Part shown: piece by piece, positions 1 to 8,166 of the stretch
How positions within the stretch are numbered: position 1 is the stretch's first letter
How the letters are laid out: the number at the start of each line of letters is the position of its first letter
Origin: Actinacidiphila guanduensis
Lineage (GTDB): Bacteria > Actinomycetota > Actinomycetes > Streptomycetales > Streptomycetaceae
Direction: 5' to 3'
DNA: 64,000 nucleotides
Assembly: GCF_900103985.1 (NCBI RefSeq)
Contig: NZ_FNIE01000023.1
Span: 1-64,000 of the forward strand
Notes under the pieces: generated by a model
Seen by the model: only the letters and a program-made list of their open reading frames with translations
What the model was told of the DNA's origin: nothing
Database searches by the model: none
Made by a program: the position numbers and the translations under genes

Positions 1-356
1 GCCCGGTCGACGAGCAGGGCCATCTCGTAACCGACCAGACCGATGTCGCACTCCGGATGCGCCAGCACCGCCAACGACGAACCATCCGACACCGACATGA
101 TGAACAGGAACCCACGCTCCATCTCCACCACCGTCTGGTTCACACTCCCCCCCTCGAAAATCCGAGAGGCACCCGCCGTCAACGACGTCAACCCCGAAGC
201 CACCGCCGCCAACTGATCGGCACGATCACGAGGAAAACCATCCGACATCGCAAGCAACAGGCCGTCGGCGGAGACCACCACCGTGTGGGACACCCCCGGG
301 GTGTTGTCCACGAAGTTGGTGATCAACCAGTTCAGATTCTGTGCCGCCTGGCTCAT
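1..356 (-). CDS. cvnB: Roadblock/LC7-domain conservon protein (CvnB type), 3' end cut by window edge
   Basis: About 118 residues are visible before the window ends; the frame is still open at base 1. The product starts MSQAAQNLNWLITNF and contains the compact alpha/beta roadblock fold typical of conservon B proteins (VVVSADGLLLAMSDGF, then GLTSLTAGASRIFEGG). In conservons this soluble protein is thought to act with a membrane sensor kinase (A), a DUF742 protein (C) and a Ras-like GTPase (D) in a G-protein-like complex at the membrane; C and D should lie beyond the window edge. It starts 9 bases after the kinase stop codon. The ATG at 356 is 15 bases from AGGAG. A TTG at 365, directly after the kinase stop, has better spacing (6 bases) and is a real alternative start. 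Confidence 0.85.
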   Translation of the reverse strand, partial: MSQAAQNLNWLITNFVDNTPGVSHTVVVSADGLLLAMSDGFPRDRADQLAAVASGLTSLTAGASRIFEGGSVNQTVVEMERGFLFIMSVSDGSSLAVLAHPECDIGLVGYEMALLVDR

Positions 357-365
357 CGCACTCAA

Positions 366-3300
366 CTAGCGCTCCTGGTTGTTCATGCCGAAACCACGGC
401 CGTCGGTGTTACCGCCGGCCTGGCGGCCTTGCTGGATACCCCTGCGGAGGTTGGTCAGACGTCCGCGCACGTCGTCCGGCGACCTGGAGACCTGCGGCCC
501 CCCGGTCACCGGCTGCTGCGGCGCGGCCGCGCCACCCGGGACGAGGTTGGCGCGCGGGACCCGCCGCGGCAGACCGGACGGGGTGACCCCGCCGGCCGTG
601 GGCTCGCGGATCGACTCGGCCCGCTGGCGCAGCGCGTCGTTGGGCGAGGTACGCCAGTTCGGGGTCTCCCGGGGCAGCGGCTGCGCCGCGGGCGCGGCCG
701 TCTGGGCCGCCGCGGGCTGCGGGCCGCCGCCGGGCCGCGCGGGACCGCTCTGCGGCGCGGCCGCGGGTCGCCGCTGCGGGGGGGCGGTGCGGCCCACCGG
801 GCGCGGCGGCGGGGCCTGCTGGCCGCGGCCGGGCTGCTCCACGTGGATCTGCTGCATCCGCTCGGCCTGGCCGGTGCGGAACCAGTCGGACTCGATGGCG
901 GAGAAGATCGGCGTCGGCTCGTCGCCCCGGGTGGGGGCGGGCGGCAGCGCCATCGGCTCGCTCGGCTGCGGCTCGGGCCGCCGCACGGGCAGCTGGCCCT
1001 GCTGGGGGCCCTGCGGGCCGGGCTGCCCCTGACCGGGCTGCTGGCCTGCCGGCTGCCCGATCTGCTGGCCCGGGTACGGGCGGCCGCCCGCCGTGCCGTT
1101 CTGCTGCGGGTACTGGCCGGGCAGCTGGTGCGAGCCGGTGTCGTACGGGTTCGGGCCCTGCTGGCCGGCCCAACCGGCGTTGCCCTGCTGCTGGTTCTGG
1201 CCCTGCCCCTGGTTCTGCCCCTGGTTCGGGCCGCCGCCCGGGTTCGCGGGCTGCGGCCGGCCCGCGCGGCGCGGGAAGCCGCCGGGGGCGCCGCCGTCCT
1301 CGCCGCGCACCGGCGGGAACTGGCCGGTGTCGCCGGGGCCGCCCGGCATCCGGAAGGAGCCGGTGTCGCCGGGACGGCCGCCCTGGCCGGTCGGCGCGTA
1401 CTCGTCGCCCCGGACGGCGGGGAACTGGCTCGTGTCGCCCGGGCCGCCCTGCATCGGGTAGCCGCCCTGGCCGGTGGGCGCGTACTCGTCACCGCGCACG
1501 GCGGGGAACTGGCTGGTGTCGCCCGGACCGCCCTGCATCGGGAACGAACCCGTGTCGCCCGGACGGCCACCCTGGTACCCGCCCTGACCGGCGCCCGCGA
1601 AGTCGTCGCGGACAGCGGGGAACTGGCTCGTGTCGCCCGGGCCGCCCTGCATCGGGAACGAACCCGTGTCGCCCGGACGGCCACCCTGGTACCCGCCCTG
1701 ACCGGCGCCCGCGAAGTCGTCGCGGACGGCCGGGAACTGACCGGTGTCACCGGGGCCGTTCTGCGCGCTGGGCGCGAAGTCGTCCCGCATCGGCGGGAAC
1801 TGGCCGGTGTCGCCGGGACCGCCCTGGGCCGGGAAGCCGCCGGAGGCGTTCGCGGCGAAGGGGTCCTGCTGCTGCTCCGCGGGGTTCCAGCCCGGCGTGC
1901 CCTGGCGCCCGCGCTGCTGGCGCTGCGGCAGCGGGCCGCGGCCGCCGCCCGCGGCCGGGCGCCCGCCCTGGTCCGGCCGGCCGCCCTGCTGCGGGAAGTC
2001 GTCGCGGACCGCGGGGAACTCGCTGGTGTCGCCGGGCCCGCCCCGGCCGGCCGCTGCGGGGGCCTCGCCCTGCCGCGGGGTCGGGCCGGAGCGGCCGCCG
2101 AAGACGTCGGAGCGGAAGCCGGAGGGGCCGGTGCTCTGCGGCTGCGGCGGCGGGAAGCCGGCGCCGCCGGGCCGGCCCTGGTTCGGCCGCCCGGGCAGGT
2201 TCGGCCGGACGCCCGAACCGGGGCCGCGCGGGGCCTGCGGCTGGTCGAAGGCGTCGAAGGCCGGCGCCTCGGCCTCCTCGTGGCCGCGCGGGGTCTCGTC
2301 GGGGAAGCCCTGCTGCGGGTTGTCCTGGGCGGCCGCCCAGCGCTGGCCGCCCGGCGCCTGCGGCTGCTGGGGGGCGCCGCCGGGCGCGCCGGGGCCGCCC
2401 GGGCTGAGGGCGGGCCGCTGGCCGGTGCCGCCGACCTGGCCGCGCTGCGGCCCGGGCGCCGCTGCCGCCGCGGAGCGCGGGGAGTTGCCGAAGGCGCCGG
2501 CGATGCCCTGACCGGCCGGGGGCGCGCCCGCCGGGCGGCCGCCAGGGCCGGGCTTGGCGTTGGCGCCGCCCTGGGTGACGTCGACCGGCAGCATGACCAG
2601 CGCGGTGGTGCCGCCGGAGTCCGAGGGCCGCAGCTGGATGCGGATGCCGTGCCGCAGGGACAGCCGGCCGACCACGAACAGGCCCATCCGGCGGGAGACC
2701 GAGACGTCCACGGTGGGCGGGTTGGCCAGCCGCTCGTTGATGTCGGCGAGGTCCTCGGGCGACAGGCCGATGCCGGTGTCGTGGATCTCGATGAGCACCC
2801 GGCCGTCGGGCAGCGAGTGGCCGGTGACGCGCACCTTGGTCTGCGGGGAGGAGAACGAGGTGGCGTTCTCCAGCAGCTCGGCGAGCAGGTGGACGAGGTC
2901 GTTGACGATGCGGCCGGTGACCTCGGCCGTGGGTACCGACGTCAGTTCGATCCGCTCGTACTGCTCCACCTCGGAGGCGGCGGCGCGCAGCACGTCGACC
3001 AGCGGGACCGGGCGGGTCCACCGGCGGCCCGGCTCCTCACCGGCGAGCACCAGCAGGTTCTCACCGTTGCGGCGCATGCGGGTGGCGAGGTGGTCGAGCT
3101 TGAAGAGCGAGGAGAGCTGGTCCGGGTCGGCCTCGCGGGACTCCAGTTCGGAGATGAGCGACAGCTGGCGCTGGATGAGGCCCTGGCTGCGGCGGGAGAG
3201 GTTGGTGAACATCGCGTTGACGTTCCCTCGCAGCAGCGCCTGCTCGGCAGCCAGCCGGACCGCCTCGCTGTGCACCTCGTCGAAGGCGCGGGCCACCTGG

Positions 3301-4670
3301 CCGATCTCGTCGCGGCTGTTGATGCCGATCGACTCCACCGAGGTGTCGACGTCCTGCGGGTCGGACTCCGAGAGCTGCTTGACCAGCTCCGGCAGCCGCT
3401 TCTGGGCGACGTCCTGGGCCGTCTGCTGCAGCCGGCGCAGCGAGCGGATCATCGAGCGGGCGACGATGAAGGCGCCGACCACGGCGACGCCGAGGACGAG
3501 CAGGATGATCGCGCCGGAGATGAGCGCTTCCTGCTTCGCCTCGTTCTGCAGGCTGAGCGACTTCTGCTGCATCTCGTTCAGCAGCGAGCGCTCGATCTGG
3601 TTCATCGCGTCGATCTTGGTCTTCGCCGCGTCGTCCCAGTCCAGGTAGGAGCTGTGGATCTTGGTGATCGCGTTCTGCGAGCCGGCGATGCGCTGACGCA
3701 TGGCGTCGTGCGCGGCGATGACCGCGTTGCCGCCCTCGATCGGCTGCAGCAGGGCGGCCGCGTTGTCGCCGTAGATCTTCTGGAACCGGGTCAGGTCGCT
3801 GTTCTCGTCGGTGGCGGCGACCTGGACCGTCTGGAAGTCGGCGGTGTTGAGCTGGCCGCCCTGGGCGAACGCGGCGCTGATCACGGCGCGCTGGATCGAC
3901 TCGTACTCCTTGGCGGAGGAGAAGGCCGCCAGGGCGCGGGTGGCCTTGATCATCTCCGGGCTGGAGGTGGCCTGCGCCATGTCCTGGGAGAGCGAGAGCA
4001 GCGAGTTGACCAGGCCGTCGTACTCGGAGACGGTCTGCGAGATGCCGGTCTTCTGGTCGTACGCGGTGGCGCGGATCTGCTGGATGTTCGCGAGCTGGCC
4101 GCCGATGGAGACCAGGGTGGCGCGCACGCCGCTGTAGACCGAGTCGGTGCCCGAGACGTTGTCGACCGCGGCCTCGTACTGCTTCAGCTCGCGGTCGGTG
4201 GCCTGCCGGGAGGCGGCGACGGCGTCGTTGTCCTGCTGGTGCGAGGTGAGCGGGCCGGCCGAGGAGTCGCGCTCCTCCTGGAGTGCGGCCGCGAGGTCGG
4301 TGGCGTGCTCGGTGATGTCGGTGAGGGTCTTGAGGTGCTTCAGCTGCTGGATGTTCTCCACCGAGCTGTTGATGCGCAGGCCGCCGAGCGCGGAGGCGGT
4401 CACCACCGGCAGGGCGAGCAGGGAGACCAGTCTGGTGCTGATGCGCCAGTTGCGCATGGCTATTCGCGGCCCGGGCTTGGAGTCCAGGCCGGTGATCTTG
4501 CCGGCCTCCATGCCGCCTGGCATGTTCATCCGCCCTGGCGCCGTGCTGGTACCCGGCGCGGCGGAGCCGGAGTCGGCCGCGGCCTGGGAGGTGCCGTTGC
4601 CGGCCCCGCCGGGCTGCTGCTGCTCCGGGTCGCCCGCAGCGCCGCTGTCCCTCTTGAAACGTCCCTGCAC
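366..4670 (-). CDS. cvnA: Conservon sensor histidine kinase-like protein, 1434 aa (CvnA type)
   Basis: Membrane signal receptor of a conservon. Order of parts: TM1 about residues 81-97; an extracytoplasmic helical domain about 100-375 with the motif ALQEERDSSAG, resembling nitrate/nitrite-sensing (NIT) domains; TM2 about 383-405; HAMP about 405-470; a dimerisation helix with candidate His527 (KLDHLATRMRRNGENLL); and an HATPase domain about 585-697 with the N box ELLENATSF and DTGIGLS. The last 730 residues are Gly/Pro/Gln-rich and probably disordered, with short repeats GPGDTSQFPAVRDDF at about 947-1123. GTG start. The adjacent cvnB and nearby gltX suggest the conservon known as cvn1 in S. 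coelicolor (from memory). Ligand and phospho-acceptor are unknown. Confidence 0.9.
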   Translation of the reverse strand: MQGRFKRDSGAAGDPEQQQPGGAGNGTSQAAADSGSAAPGTSTAPGRMNMPGGMEAGKITGLDSKPGPRIAMRNWRISTRLVSLLALPVVTASALGGLRINSSVENIQQLKHLKTLTDITEHATDLAAALQEERDSSAGPLTSHQQDNDAVAASRQATDRELKQYEAAVDNVSGTDSVYSGVRATLVSIGGQLANIQQIRATAYDQKTGISQTVSEYDGLVNSLLSLSQDMAQATSSPEMIKATRALAAFSSAKEYESIQRAVISAAFAQGGQLNTADFQTVQVAATDENSDLTRFQKIYGDNAAALLQPIEGGNAVIAAHDAMRQRIAGSQNAITKIHSSYLDWDDAAKTKIDAMNQIERSLLNEMQQKSLSLQNEAKQEALISGAIILLVLGVAVVGAFIVARSMIRSLRRLQQTAQDVAQKRLPELVKQLSESDPQDVDTSVESIGINSRDEIGQVARAFDEVHSEAVRLAAEQALLRGNVNAMFTNLSRRSQGLIQRQLSLISELESREADPDQLSSLFKLDHLATRMRRNGENLLVLAGEEPGRRWTRPVPLVDVLRAAASEVEQYERIELTSVPTAEVTGRIVNDLVHLLAELLENATSFSSPQTKVRVTGHSLPDGRVLIEIHDTGIGLSPEDLADINERLANPPTVDVSVSRRMGLFVVGRLSLRHGIRIQLRPSDSGGTTALVMLPVDVTQGGANAKPGPGGRPAGAPPAGQGIAGAFGNSPRSAAAAAPGPQRGQVGGTGQRPALSPGGPGAPGGAPQQPQAPGGQRWAAAQDNPQQGFPDETPRGHEEAEAPAFDAFDQPQAPRGPGSGVRPNLPGRPNQGRPGGAGFPPPQPQSTGPSGFRSDVFGGRSGPTPRQGEAPAAAGRGGPGDTSEFPAVRDDFPQQGGRPDQGGRPAAGGGRGPLPQRQQRGRQGTPGWNPAEQQQDPFAANASGGFPAQGGPGDTGQFPPMRDDFAPSAQNGPGDTGQFPAVRDDFAGAGQGGYQGGRPGDTGSFPMQGGPGDTSQFPAVRDDFAGAGQGGYQGGRPGDTGSFPMQGGPGDTSQFPAVRGDEYAPTGQGGYPMQGGPGDTSQFPAVRGDEYAPTGQGGRPGDTGSFRMPGGPGDTGQFPPVRGEDGGAPGGFPRRAGRPQPANPGGGPNQGQNQGQGQNQQQGNAGWAGQQGPNPYDTGSHQLPGQYPQQNGTAGGRPYPGQQIGQPAGQQPGQGQPGPQGPQQGQLPVRRPEPQPSEPMALPPAPTRGDEPTPIFSAIESDWFRTGQAERMQQIHVEQPGRGQQAPPPRPVGRTAPPQRRPAAAPQSGPARPGGGPQPAAAQTAAPAAQPLPRETPNWRTSPNDALRQRAESIREPTAGGVTPSGLPRRVPRANLVPGGAAAPQQPVTGGPQVSRSPDDVRGRLTNLRRGIQQGRQAGGNTDGRGFGMNNQER
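1501..1728 (-). repeat. Two near-identical 114-bp tandem repeats inside cvnA
   Basis: Bases 1501-1614 and 1615-1728 are almost identical head-to-tail copies. Each encodes one 38-residue unit running from GPGDTSQFPAV to TGSFPMQG. More diverged versions of the GPGDT-x2-FP-x2-R core continue on both sides (about 1300-1830). Near-identity at the nucleotide level points to recent duplication or repeat homogenisation, so copy number may vary between strains. Confidence 0.85.
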
Positions 4671-5057
4671 TAGCGTCGCAACCTCTGGACCAGGCGTCCC
4701 CCGCCGCGAGGCGGACAGGACGGTGTCGAGTCATGGGGGCTCAGGCCGCCCCGGATCGCGAGAAGGCCCACGTGCCCTTCACCGCCGCTCGGTGCTCGTG
4801 CGCGCCCCCTGCGCGCCGGCTCGATGTGATGCGGCGGTCCGGGGAATTCCAGCACAGTGCCGGATGCGACAACAAGGCCCGTGGCCAAGCCGTTGGAATG
4901 CGTCACTCCCGGCAATGATCTCAGCACACACTGTTGAGCGGGGCGAAGCCGATTGCCCGGTACGTACCTTTGGTGGCGCGAGTGGTGAGCAAAATCACAA
5001 TGTGTCAGGTGAGTGGGCCCGGCCGTTCAGGGAACCGGCGCGACTAATCTGGTGGCG
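4671..5057. other. 387-bp divergent intergenic region between cvnA (-) and the small gene at 5058 (+)
   Basis: No convincing open frame is present. It must hold the promoters of the conservon and of the small rightward gene, but I could not assign -10/-35 boxes with confidence. Local AT content rises at about 4860-5010, for example ATTGCCCGGTACGTACC and AAAATCACAATGTG. Confidence 0.5.
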
Positions 5058-5306
5058 ATGAAGACCACGCTGAGCTCCCGTCAGATCGCCAACCCGCGCC
5101 GCACCACGCTGGCGCACCTCAAGGACGCCTCGGAGCTGGTGGCTTCCCGGCTGCAGGCCGCGCAGGACACCGAGGTTACCGGAGGCGGCGCGACCGGCGG
5201 GGCCCAGGAGCAGGACACCGAGACCGTCCGGCTGCTCCCGCGGCGCACCGCGAACCCGCGCCGCACCATCCTCACCGAACTGCCCAAGCCGCACACCGCT
5301 TCCTGA
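5058..5306 (+). CDS. Small hypothetical protein, 82 aa, with a duplicated ANPRRT motif
   Basis: I do not recognise a function. The protein is basic at both ends and has no TM segment or signal peptide. It contains two similar segments, RQIANPRRTTLAHL near the N-terminus and RRTANPRRTILTEL near the C-terminus, separated by an acidic/Gly-rich linker (TEVTGGGATGGAQEQDTE). The duplication looks like two copies of one short binding or interaction motif. ATG at 5058 was chosen; a GTG two codons upstream (5052) is also possible, and no strong ribosome-binding site is visible for either. It lies between the conservon promoter and the FAH-family gene. Confidence 0.65.
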   Translation: MKTTLSSRQIANPRRTTLAHLKDASELVASRLQAAQDTEVTGGGATGGAQEQDTETVRLLPRRTANPRRTILTELPKPHTAS

Positions 5307-5437
5307 CCGCCCGCCGCCGCGTGGCGGAGATGCCCGGCCGGTACCTGGCCGACCTGCGGCGATCACGCTTCCGCGGCCGGTGGCTCGCGCACTGAGCCAA
5401 GCGGGCGGCACCGGGGCCGGCCGCTAGGCTGAGGGCC

Positions 5438-6232
5438 ATGCGCATCGCCAGGTTCTCCATCGACGGCAACGTCGCGTTCGGGGCGGTCGAGGGCGACCCC
5501 GCCGGCGGCCCCGACGCCCTGCTCGTCGACATCATCAAGGGCGTGCCCTTCGCCGAGTTCGAACTGTCCGGCACCAAGGTCCCCTTGAGCAAGGTGCGGC
5601 TGCTGCCGCCGGTGCTGCCGAACAAGGTCGTCGCGATCGGGCGCAACTACGCCGCCCACGCCGCCGAACTCGGCAACGAGGTGCCCGACGCGCCCTGGGC
5701 GTTCTTCAAGCCCTCGACGTCGGTGGTCGGCCCGGGCGACCCGATCGTGTACCCCTCCTTCTCGCAGGAGGTGCACCACGAGGCCGAACTGGCCGTCGTC
5801 ATCAGCCGGTTGTGCCGGGACGTGCCGCGCGAGCGGGTCAAGGACGTGATCCTCGGCTACACCTGCGCCAACGACGTGACCGCGCGCGACACCCAGCGGA
5901 CCGAGAAGCAGTGGGCGCGGGCGAAGGGCTTCGACTCCGCCTGCCCGCTGGGCCCCTGGATCGAGACCTCGATCGACCTGGCCACCGCCTCGGACCTCGC
6001 GATCACCGCGACGGTCAACGGCGAGTTGCGGCAGGCCGGGCGCACCGGCCAGATGGTCCACGGCATCGAGGACCTGATCGTCAACATCACCGAGGCGATG
6101 ACGCTGCTCCCCGGCGACGTCCTGCTCACCGGCACCCCGGCGGGCGTGGGCCCGCTCCTCCCCGGCGACGAGGTCGCCGTCACCATCGAAGGCATCGGCA
6201 CTCTCACCAACAAGGTGATCTCGCGTGGCTAG
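5438..6232 (+). CDS. Fumarylacetoacetate hydrolase (FAH) family protein, 264 aa
   Basis: Cytoplasmic FAH-fold enzyme. Family members hydrolyse, decarboxylate or isomerise acylpyruvates and related 2-oxo acids; the exact substrate here is unknown. The core motif IGRNYAAHAAELGNE is followed by the metal-binding glutamates in VHHEAELAVVI, then NDVTARDTQ and the C-terminal LLTGTPAGVGPLLPGDEV, all in the expected order and spacing. The length suits the single-domain bacterial form. AGGG lies just before the ATG. Its last 8 bases overlap the start of gltX, so the two are co-transcribed and probably translationally coupled, although no biochemical link is obvious. Confidence 0.9.
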   Translation: MRIARFSIDGNVAFGAVEGDPAGGPDALLVDIIKGVPFAEFELSGTKVPLSKVRLLPPVLPNKVVAIGRNYAAHAAELGNEVPDAPWAFFKPSTSVVGPGDPIVYPSFSQEVHHEAELAVVISRLCRDVPRERVKDVILGYTCANDVTARDTQRTEKQWARAKGFDSACPLGPWIETSIDLATASDLAITATVNGELRQAGRTGQMVHGIEDLIVNITEAMTLLPGDVLLTGTPAGVGPLLPGDEVAVTIEGIGTLTNKVISRG

Positions 6233-7724
6233 CGCCCCCTCTCCCGTACCCGCGGCCGCTCCGGCGGTCCGCGCCCGCTTCTGCCCCTCGCCGACCGGCA
6301 ACCCGCACGTCGGTCTGGTCCGCACCGCCCTGTTCAACTGGGCCTTCGCGCGCCACCAGCAGGGCACCTTCGTCTTCCGCATCGAGGACACCGACGCCGC
6401 CCGCGACTCCGAGGAGTCCTACGCGCAGCTGCTGGACTCCATGCGCTGGCTCGGCCTGGACTGGGACGAGGGCCCCGAGGTCGGCGGCCCGTACGCGCCC
6501 TACCGCCAGTCGCAGCGGATGGACGTCTACGCGGACGTGGCGCGCCGGCTGAAGGAGACCGGGCACGCCTACGACTGCTACTGCACCACCGAGGAGCTGG
6601 AGGCCCGCCGTGAGGCCGCGCGCGCGGCCGGCCGCCCCTCCGGCTACGACGGCCACTGCCGGGACCTGACGGCCGAGCAGACGGCCGCCTACCGGGCCGA
6701 GGGCCGTACCCCGATCGTCCGGTTCCGGATGCCGGACCGCACCATCACCTTCACCGACCTGGTCCGCGGCGAGCTGACCTTCGAGCCGGAGAACGTGCCG
6801 GACTACGGCATCGTGCGGGCGAACGGCGCGCCCCTCTACACCCTGGTCAACCCGGTCGACGACGCGCTGATGCAGATCACCCACGTGCTGCGCGGCGAGG
6901 ACCTGCTCTCCTCCACCCCGCGCCAACTGGCCCTGTACGAGGCGCTGATCGAGCTGGGCGTGGCCACCACCGTGCCGGCCTTCGGGCATCTGCCCTATGT
7001 GATGGGCGAGGGCAACAAGAAGCTGTCCAAGCGGGACCCGCAGGCATCGCTCAACCTCTACCGCGAGCGCGGTTTCCTGCCCGAGGGACTGCTCAACTAC
7101 CTCTCGCTGCTGGGCTGGTCGTACTCCGCGGACCAGGACGTGTTCTCGCTGGAGGAGATGGTCGCCCGCTTCGACGTCGCCGACGTCAACGCCAACCCGG
7201 CGCGCTTCGACCTGAAGAAGGCCGAGGCGATCAACGCCGACCACATCCGGCGGCTGGACCCGAAGGCGTTCGCCGAGGCGTGCCGGCCGTGGCTGCGGGC
7301 GCCGTACGCACCCTGGGAGCCCGACGCCTTCGACGAGGACGCCTGGCAGGCCATCGCACCCTATGCGCAGACCCGCGTGACCGTCCTCTCCGACATCACC
7401 GACAACGTCGACTTCCTCTTCCTGCCGGAGCCGGTGCGGGACGAGGCGTCGTGGCAGAAGGCGATGAAGGAGGGGTCGGCCGAGTTGCTGGCCACGGCCC
7501 GGGAGCGCCTGGCCGAGGCCGACTGGTCCTCGGCGGAGGCGCTGAAGGCGGCGGTGCTGGCCGCGGGCGAGGCGCACGGCCTCAAGCTCGGCAAGGCGCA
7601 GGCGCCGGTCCGCGTGGCGGTCACCGGGCGCACGGTCGGCCTGCCGCTCTTCGAGTCGCTGCAGATCCTCGGCCGCGAGCGGTCGCTGGCCCGGATCGAC
7701 GCGGCGGTGGCCCGGCTGGCGTGA
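6225..7724 (+). CDS. gltX: Glutamyl-tRNA synthetase
   Basis: Class I aminoacyl-tRNA synthetase that charges tRNA(Glu) in the cytoplasm. In actinobacteria without GlnRS it normally also charges tRNA(Gln) with Glu, for correction by GatCAB, whose genes lie at 40103-43691 in this window. The HIGH-type motif is in FCPSPTGNPHVGLVRTALFNW (near residue 30) and the KMSKS-type motif is KLSKRD (near residue 265). At 499 aa the length is normal. GTG start at 6225 overlaps the FAH gene by 8 bases. A strong hairpin follows the stop codon. Confidence 0.97.
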   Translation: MASAPSPVPAAAPAVRARFCPSPTGNPHVGLVRTALFNWAFARHQQGTFVFRIEDTDAARDSEESYAQLLDSMRWLGLDWDEGPEVGGPYAPYRQSQRMDVYADVARRLKETGHAYDCYCTTEELEARREAARAAGRPSGYDGHCRDLTAEQTAAYRAEGRTPIVRFRMPDRTITFTDLVRGELTFEPENVPDYGIVRANGAPLYTLVNPVDDALMQITHVLRGEDLLSSTPRQLALYEALIELGVATTVPAFGHLPYVMGEGNKKLSKRDPQASLNLYRERGFLPEGLLNYLSLLGWSYSADQDVFSLEEMVARFDVADVNANPARFDLKKAEAINADHIRRLDPKAFAEACRPWLRAPYAPWEPDAFDEDAWQAIAPYAQTRVTVLSDITDNVDFLFLPEPVRDEASWQKAMKEGSAELLATARERLAEADWSSAEALKAAVLAAGEAHGLKLGKAQAPVRVAVTGRTVGLPLFESLQILGRERSLARIDAAVARLA

Positions 7725-7744
7725 GCGCACGCGGGCCGTACGCA

Positions 7745-7781
7745 CGAGGCCCCCGTACCCGGAAAGGGTGCGGGGGCCTCG
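7745..7781 (+). terminator. Terminator of the FAH-gltX operon
   Basis: CGAGGCCCCCGTACCC pairs with GGGTGCGGGGGCCTCG across a 5-base loop (GGAAA), with one mismatch in a 16-bp stem. It lies 20 bases after the gltX stop. There is no T-run, as is usual in Streptomyces. It is symmetric enough also to stop leftward transcription. Confidence 0.85.
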
Positions 7782-7861
7782 TCGCATGCGGGTCCTGGGC
7801 CGTCGTGTGCGGGCCTTTGCCCTCGTGTGCGGATCGGACCGCCCGGCGCCGCTCCCGGTGC

Positions 7862-8062
7862 TCAGCCCTGCCAGGAGTGGGGGGCGCGGAAGCCCGGGGT
7901 GCGCTCCAGGCGGCGCCAGCCGGCGGTGCTGCGGGCCGGGCGAGCGGGGGCGGCGGGAGCGGCGGCGGCGCGGGCGAGCAGCAGTGCGGTGATCGCGGCC
8001 ACCTCCTCGGGGGCGGCGTGGCCCTTCTCGACGCGCACGAGTGAATCGGCGGGTGTGCTCAC
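7862..8062 (-). CDS. accE: Acyl-CoA carboxylase epsilon subunit, 66 aa
   Basis: Small subunit that binds and activates the biotin-dependent acetyl/propionyl-CoA carboxylase beta subunit in streptomycetes. The product opens STPADSLVRVEKGHAAPEEV and continues with AAITALLLARAAAA. It ends in the conserved W-R-x-L-E-R-x-P-G-F-R-x2-H-S-W signature typical of this family. GTG at 8062 is preceded by AGGAG at a good distance. It lies 104 bases after the beta subunit gene on the same strand, the expected accB-accE arrangement. Confidence 0.93.
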   Translation of the reverse strand: MSTPADSLVRVEKGHAAPEEVAAITALLLARAAAAPAAPARPARSTAGWRRLERTPGFRAPHSWQG

Positions 8063-8166
8063 GGTGGTCTCCTGGGGTGGGCCGCCGGGATGGCCGGCGG
8101 ATCGTCCGAAGTCTTCCTCACGGCCGTGGCCGCCGCGTTGCGGCGGCCTTGCGGTCGCGTTGCCGG

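Noticed and set aside
57..4673. 1538-codon open frame on the plus strand opposite cvnA
   Set aside because: Arg/Gly/Ala/Leu-rich antisense shadow created by GC-biased third positions; the minus-strand frame has clear TM, HAMP and ATPase domains.
4671..5057. SigR-type promoter (GGAAT-N18-GTT) upstream of the small gene
   Set aside because: GGAAT occurs twice but no GTT stands at the required spacing.
7725..7861. tRNA genes after gltX
   Set aside because: tRNAs occur near gltX in some streptomycetes, but no cloverleaf or TTCGANNC arm is present here; only the terminator.
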